NCBI GenBank assembly: GCA_050184415.1
Contig: JBFXAJ010000002.1
Span: 124,001-188,000, forward strand
Source: JADLGL01 sp050184415
GTDB lineage: Bacteria; Pseudomonadota; Alphaproteobacteria; Rhizobiales; Kaistiaceae
Length of the DNA: 64,000 bases
Reading direction: 5' to 3'
The notes beneath the pieces were generated by a model. That model was given only the letters and a program-made list of their open reading frames with translations, was not told the DNA's origin and did not search any database. Shown piece by piece: positions 60,358 through 64,000 of this stretch. Positions within the stretch are counted from its first letter, which is position 1. Each line of letters begins with the position of its first letter. Both the position numbers and the translations under genes were made by a program.

Positions 60358-61754
60358 CACGAATCGCCTTGGTCGAAGCTGTTTCGGGCGTCCCGGTGAT
60401 CCCGATCGATGCCGCCGATCCCGACGCCCTGCCCGCGGCGTTTTCCGAGCTCACGCCAGCGGCGCGGCGCTATGCCGAGGCTGCCGGCTTCAAGGCCGGT
60501 GCCGGCACCACCCTCCTTGTTCCCGGCGGGTCGGGCGGCGTCGACCGTATCCTCTTCGGTCTCGGCAAGGCGGGATCGACCGAGCGCGTGCCGCTGCTCG
60601 CCGGTCGCCTCGGAACGGCTCTGCCGCCGGGTGCCTATCGGCTCGGCGATGGCTTCGACGACCGGAGCCTCGCCGCGCTTGCGATCGCCAATGGCGGCTA
60701 CCGGTTCCGGCGCTACCGCGCCGCCGGCGATGAAGACGGCGTCGTGCGGCTCGTCGTTCCGGAGGGCGCCGATGCCGCGGAGCTCACCCGGATCGTCGCC
60801 GCAACGACCCTCGCGCGCGACCTCATCAATACGCCCGCCAACGACATGGGGCCGGCGGATCTCGCCAACGCCGTGATCGCGGCCGCGAAACCGCACGGCG
60901 CCACGGTCGAGGTGACGATCGGCGATGACCTCGCGACCGGCTTTCCGTTGATTCACGGCGTCGGCGCCGCGGCGACCGATGCCCGGGCACCGCGGCTGAT
61001 CGACCTCCGCTGGGGAGACCCTGCTGCCCCCAGGATCACGCTGGTCGGCAAGGGTGTCGTGTTCGACACCGGCGGCCTCGACCTGAAGCCGTCCTCGAAC
61101 ATGCTGCTCATGAAGAAGGACATGGGTGGCGCCGCCAACGCGCTCGCCCTCGCCACCCTGATCATGGGCGCGAATCTCAAGGTGCGGCTCCGTCTCCTGA
61201 TCCCGGCCGTCGAGAACGCAGTCTCCGGAGCCTCCTTCCGGCCGGGCGACATCTTGAGGAGCCGCAGGGGGCTGTCGGTCGAGATCGGCAACACCGATGC
61301 GGAAGGCCGGCTGATCCTCGCCGACGCTCTCGACCTCGCGTCCGAGGAGGAGCCGGAGCTGCTCCTCGATTTCGCGACGCTGACGGGCGCAGCGCGGGTT
61401 GCCCTCGGCCCGGAGCTTCCCGCCGTCTTCACCGGCGGAGACGCCCTCGCCGCCGAACTCGCCGGCCACGCGGCGGACGTGGCCGATCCGCTGTGGCGCC
61501 TGCCGCTGTGGCGCCCCTATCTCTCGATGCTCGACAGCAAGGTCGCCGACATCAACAACGCGGGAAGCGGCGGCTTCGCCGGAGCGATCACCGCCGCCCT
61601 GTTCCTGTCGCGCTTCGTGACGAACCCGGAGCGCTGGGTCCACACCGACCTGTTCGCCTGGGTGCCCTCGGCCAAGCCGGGGCAGCCCGAGGGCGGCGAG
61701 GCGCAGACGATCCGCGCCTTCTACGCTCTCCTCAAGGCGCGCTACGCCCGCTGA
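60354..61754 (+). CDS. leucyl aminopeptidase family (M17) protein
   Basis: This 466-aa enzyme has the M17 metal site: VGKGVVFDTGGLDLKPSSNM, KKDMGGAANA and NTDAEGRLILADAL. The catalytic Lys and Arg are present. The N-domain is divergent from PepA. It removes N-terminal residues from peptides in the cytoplasm. ATG 60354 overlaps the stop of the cyclase remnant (ATGA). Confidence 0.93.
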   Translation: MTRIALVEAVSGVPVIPIDAADPDALPAAFSELTPAARRYAEAAGFKAGAGTTLLVPGGSGGVDRILFGLGKAGSTERVPLLAGRLGTALPPGAYRLGDGFDDRSLAALAIANGGYRFRRYRAAGDEDGVVRLVVPEGADAAELTRIVAATTLARDLINTPANDMGPADLANAVIAAAKPHGATVEVTIGDDLATGFPLIHGVGAAATDARAPRLIDLRWGDPAAPRITLVGKGVVFDTGGLDLKPSSNMLLMKKDMGGAANALALATLIMGANLKVRLRLLIPAVENAVSGASFRPGDILRSRRGLSVEIGNTDAEGRLILADALDLASEEEPELLLDFATLTGAARVALGPELPAVFTGGDALAAELAGHAADVADPLWRLPLWRPYLSMLDSKVADINNAGSGGFAGAITAALFLSRFVTNPERWVHTDLFAWVPSAKPGQPEGGEAQTIRAFYALLKARYAR

Positions 61755-61761
61755 TCAAAGA

Positions 61762-62274
61762 TCAGTAGTAGACCCGTTGCGGATAGACCGTCGTCGCCGG
61801 GTAGCCGGGCACCGATGGCTGGTAGGTGCACTGGAGGCCCGGATTCGTCGGCGTCGGCGTCGGGATGGCGACCCGCGGATCGACGCCCGGCCCGACATAG
61901 GGTTGGTATCCCGGCTGCAGGTAGCAGGTCATCTTGTCGGCCGACCAGGACATCCGCCCGGTGCAGGTCGTGTATTGCAACTGGATGTTCGCCTGCGCCT
62001 GGTACTGGTTCCAGGTGATCTGGCCACTGCAGCTGATGTTCCCGGTCACGCCATAATTGCCGCGGCCGAAGCCCTGGAGGCAGAACGACACGAAATAATT
62101 GCCGTAGAGCGGCTGCTGGATCATGTAGCAGCCCTCGAAGCCGTAGCCGGGGCTTGGCGTGGGGGTCGGTACCGCGATGTTGGGTTGTGGCTGGGCGGCG
62201 GCACTTCCGACCGCGGTCAGCACCAATCCGGCGCCTATCGCGAGGGCGCGGAGAATCCTTGGAACGGTAGGCAT
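61762..62274 (-). CDS. secreted hypothetical protein with paired cysteines
   Basis: This 170-aa protein has a signal peptide (cleavage near AAAQ). The mature part is rich in Tyr, Gln and Pro with six Cys residues (GFEGCYMIQQ, VSFCLQGF, NISCSGQITW, TTCTGRMSW, MTCYLQ, LQCTYQP), suggesting three disulfides. I do not recognise a family. It is convergent with the aminopeptidase. Confidence 0.65.
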   Translation of the reverse strand: MPTVPRILRALAIGAGLVLTAVGSAAAQPQPNIAVPTPTPSPGYGFEGCYMIQQPLYGNYFVSFCLQGFGRGNYGVTGNISCSGQITWNQYQAQANIQLQYTTCTGRMSWSADKMTCYLQPGYQPYVGPGVDPRVAIPTPTPTNPGLQCTYQPSVPGYPATTVYPQRVYY

Positions 62275-62411
62275 ATGACATCTCCCGGAACCAGCCCGCT
62301 CTGAGCGGTAAGGATTGCCGGATGAACGCCCGCTGAACGCAAAAGGTTCGGGCTCTTGATTGGTCCTCAGATGAGACCACATTCAGTCTCAAGTGAAACG
62401 AAGGTTCGAGC

Positions 62412-62837
62412 ATGGTCGCAGCACCTCGAATTGCCGACGCATTGGGCCTTCGGGCGGAGGCGATCCCGTCGCCTTTCGACCTGATCAAGCGGATCGAAGC
62501 CGGACTGCCGGTGGCCGCACTCAACCGGATCAGCGCCCTCGTGGCGCCGCACGACGCCCAGTTCAAATACCGCATCGTCCCCAAGGCGACCTATGGGCGC
62601 CGGAAGGCGGCCCTCAAGCTGTCGTTTGAGGAAGGGACCCGCCTTGCCCGCCTTGCCCGGGTTTGGGAGCTCGCCCTCGACGTCTGGCAGACGGAGAAGG
62701 ATGCGCGCGATTTCCTGTTCCGCCCGCACCCGATGCTGGAAGACCGGGCGCCGATCGACCTTGTGATCGGAAGCGAAATCGGCGGCGAGCTGGTGCTCGA
62801 CGTCCTCGGCGGCTTGAAGTACGGCACCGCCGCTTGA
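62412..62837 (+). CDS. Xre/MbcA/ParS-type antitoxin (DUF2384)
   Basis: This 141-aa antitoxin has an N-terminal Xre-like helical part: DLIKRIEAGLPVAALNRISA. The C-terminal MbcA/ParS toxin-binding domain has ALDVWQTEKDARDFLFRPHP and GELVLDVLGGLKYG. It lies directly upstream of a RES toxin with a 4-nt overlap, the usual order. It is likely to neutralise and co-repress. Confidence 0.9.
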   Translation: MVAAPRIADALGLRAEAIPSPFDLIKRIEAGLPVAALNRISALVAPHDAQFKYRIVPKATYGRRKAALKLSFEEGTRLARLARVWELALDVWQTEKDARDFLFRPHPMLEDRAPIDLVIGSEIGGELVLDVLGGLKYGTAA

Positions 62838-63316
62838 CGGCGCAGATCCTCGACCGAACGCTGACGGCGTTCCGGATCGGGGACCCTTCCGGCGCCCATC
62901 CGATCTTCGATGCGACGGGATCGATGATCGCGCCGGGGCGCTGGAACACGGCCGGCAGTCCGCTCATCTACGCGAGCGAACATTACTCGACCGCGCTCCT
63001 CGAGAAGCTCGTCCATGGCAGCGGGCGCCTGCCGCCCAACCAGCACTTCGTCGCGATCACGATCCCACGAGGCGTGACGTACGAGGTGTTCGCGCCGCCG
63101 TCTCTACCCGGCTGGGACGCGCGCCCGCCGACGGTCAGTTGCGACTACGGCGCGACATGGTGCCTGGAACGGCGGAGCGTGATTCTGCTTGTCCCGAGCG
63201 TCGTTGCACGCCTCGATCGCAATGTGCTGATCAACCCGGCCCATCCCGAGTTTACCGCGATCACCACGAGCCTTCATGAACCGGTCTACTGGGACCGCCG
63301 ACTCTTCGGTGCGTAG
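62834..63316 (+). CDS. RES-domain toxin
   Basis: This 160-aa RES toxin has FRIGDPSG, FDATGSMIAPGRWNTAGSPL, IYASEHYSTALLEKLVH and the C-terminal NPAHPEF. RES toxins degrade NAD+ (MbcT type). The Arg/Glu/Ser-type residues of the pocket are retained (RWN, Glu of SEHYSTALLE). The start is TTG at 62834, overlapping the antitoxin stop; this weak start helps keep the toxin low. Confidence 0.9.
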   Translation: MTAQILDRTLTAFRIGDPSGAHPIFDATGSMIAPGRWNTAGSPLIYASEHYSTALLEKLVHGSGRLPPNQHFVAITIPRGVTYEVFAPPSLPGWDARPPTVSCDYGATWCLERRSVILLVPSVVARLDRNVLINPAHPEFTAITTSLHEPVYWDRRLFGA

Positions 63317-63321
63317 CTCGG

Positions 63322-63849
63322 CTAGCGCGGTCCGGGCTCGTCCGGGGCGCGGCGGCGCAGCCAGGGGCGCGTTCCGGCGGGCACTTCGAGGTCGTCCTCG
63401 ATCGGCTGGTAATATGCCGGCACCTCGGGCCAGACGCCGCGGTCGAGCCCCTTCCTCACATTCTCGCTCACGACGTCGAACGCGTCGATGCCGACACGGC
63501 GCATCAGCGGCATCATGTCGATCGTGAAATCGCCGATGGCGCGGATCTCGCCGGTGAAGCCGTCGCGGTCGCGAAGGAGCCGGGCGATGGAGAAGCCGCG
63601 GCCGTCCATCATCTTCGGGAACGACACCGCGACTACCGGGAAGCGCGGCAGGTCGGGGACGACGTCGTCCCACACCGCATCGGGCGGGAAGACGATGCCG
63701 ACGGGCGCGTTGCGGCCGGACAGGGTCTCACGCTCGCTGCGCCAGCGGGCGAGCGTGACCAGTGCCGGGCTGTCGCTCGGCACCTCCGCGTCGTCGGCCA
63801 CCACCGTCCAGTCGTCGGCGGTGAAAGCGCCGTCCTTCCATAAATTCAT
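63322..63849 (-). CDS. DUF934 family protein of the sulfate-assimilation cluster
   Basis: This 175-aa protein has the DUF934 core: VAVSFPKMMDGRGFSIARLL, FTGEIRAIGDFTIDMMPLM and GIDAFDV. DUF934 genes sit at the end of sulfite reductase/cysH operons in alphaproteobacteria. The gene follows a likely cysH end and runs leftward. It ends 6 nt before the RES toxin stop. Confidence 0.88.
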   Translation of the reverse strand: MNLWKDGAFTADDWTVVADDAEVPSDSPALVTLARWRSERETLSGRNAPVGIVFPPDAVWDDVVPDLPRFPVVAVSFPKMMDGRGFSIARLLRDRDGFTGEIRAIGDFTIDMMPLMRRVGIDAFDVVSENVRKGLDRGVWPEVPAYYQPIEDDLEVPAGTRPWLRRRAPDEPGPR

Positions 63850-63962
63850 CAGTCGATCGTCCTCGTGCCGATCGCAGCCGGCCGCTCATGTTTGCGAATG
63901 CTTCTTACCCGGGATGGCGGGGAAAGTCCCCACCACCCGGTCGGAGCCTTGGGCGCGCTATG

Positions 63963-64000
63963 TCAGATGCCGCTGCCGTCGCTCTCGAGGTCGATGTGGA
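63963..64000 (-). CDS. cysH: likely end of phosphoadenylylsulfate reductase (partial)
   Basis: On the minus strand the last codons before TGA (63965-63963) read HIDLESDGSGI. The nucleotides before His are TC, compatible with Leu or Ile, so ECG(L/I)H, the catalytic end of CysH, could lie across the window edge. Together with DUF934 downstream, cysH is the best guess. Only 11 complete codons are visible. Confidence 0.4.
   Translation of the reverse strand, partial: HIDLESDGSGI

Noticed and set aside
63917..63948. Hairpin between the cysH end and the DUF934 gene
   Set aside because: An imperfect CCGGG...CCCGG stem is seen, but there is no T-run and the two genes are probably one operon.

Overview
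The window is about 64 kb of dense, GC-rich alphaproteobacterial chromosome, most likely Hyphomicrobiales (Rhizobiales); the genus cannot be fixed from sequence alone. Pointers are the PhyR-NepR-EcfG general stress response, a CtrA-type TTAA-N7-TTAA site before minCDE, an FzlA-type GST next to QueG and UppP, hemA-type 5-aminolevulinate synthase, and the ffs-dnaX-ybaB-recR order. No prophage, insertion sequence, CRISPR array or rRNA operon was seen. The region reads as core genome with a few decayed genes.

Layout. 1-5.2 kb: phosphate uptake and control, pstS(end)-pstC-pstA-pstB-phoU-phoB. 5.4-12 kb (minus): pheT-pheS, rplT-rpmI and infC, with a stress-promoter-driven alpha/beta hydrolase placed between rpmI and infC. 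12-20 kb: small enzymes, a ribosome-hibernation/cold-shock fusion, tandem YdeI/OmdA genes, queG-fzlA, uppP, an NDUFA9-like protein, tRNA-Leu and a Nudix hydrolase. 20-25 kb: a zinc/cadmium-type P-ATPase with an intact MerR-type promoter but a broken merR, a periplasmic asparaginase and tRNA-Thr. 25-27 kb: minCDE. 28-38 kb: the general stress response hub. 38-48 kb: hemA, mscL, YjbQ, an Lhr-type helicase with PdeM, and two unusual multi-domain c-type cytochromes. 48-54 kb: prephenate dehydratase, an acyl-activating enzyme, SRP RNA, dnaX, ybaB and recR. 54-64 kb: solute-binding proteins, phosphomannomutase, a Flp-like pilin with CpaA, an M17 aminopeptidase, a RES/Xre toxin-antitoxin pair, and the end of a sulfate-assimilation cluster.

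How the parts work together. The stress hub encodes sigma factor EcfG, two NepR-type anti-sigma factors, two PhyR-type anti-anti-sigma factors, two HWE/HisKA_2 histidine kinases and a stand-alone FATGUY-type receiver. I found six perfect GGAAC-N16/17-CGTT matches, the EcfG promoter consensus. They lie before nepR-ecfG, two CsbD-type genes, a secreted SH3/crystallin-like protein, a glycine-zipper lipoprotein and the distant alpha/beta hydrolase at 9.9 kb. This gives a readable local regulon.

Main oddities: (i) the merR gene at 22.85 kb carries an internal segment of roughly 76 bp in inverted orientation while its operator is intact; (ii) a four-haem-domain cytochrome c joined by Pro-Ala linkers sits beside a two-haem lipoprotein; (iii) a MmcQ/YjbR gene is interrupted by one in-frame amber codon; (iv) a small protein is built of ten five-residue repeats; (v) an adenylate cyclase is reduced to its N-terminal signature. 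Nothing here clearly amounts to a wholly new multi-gene system.
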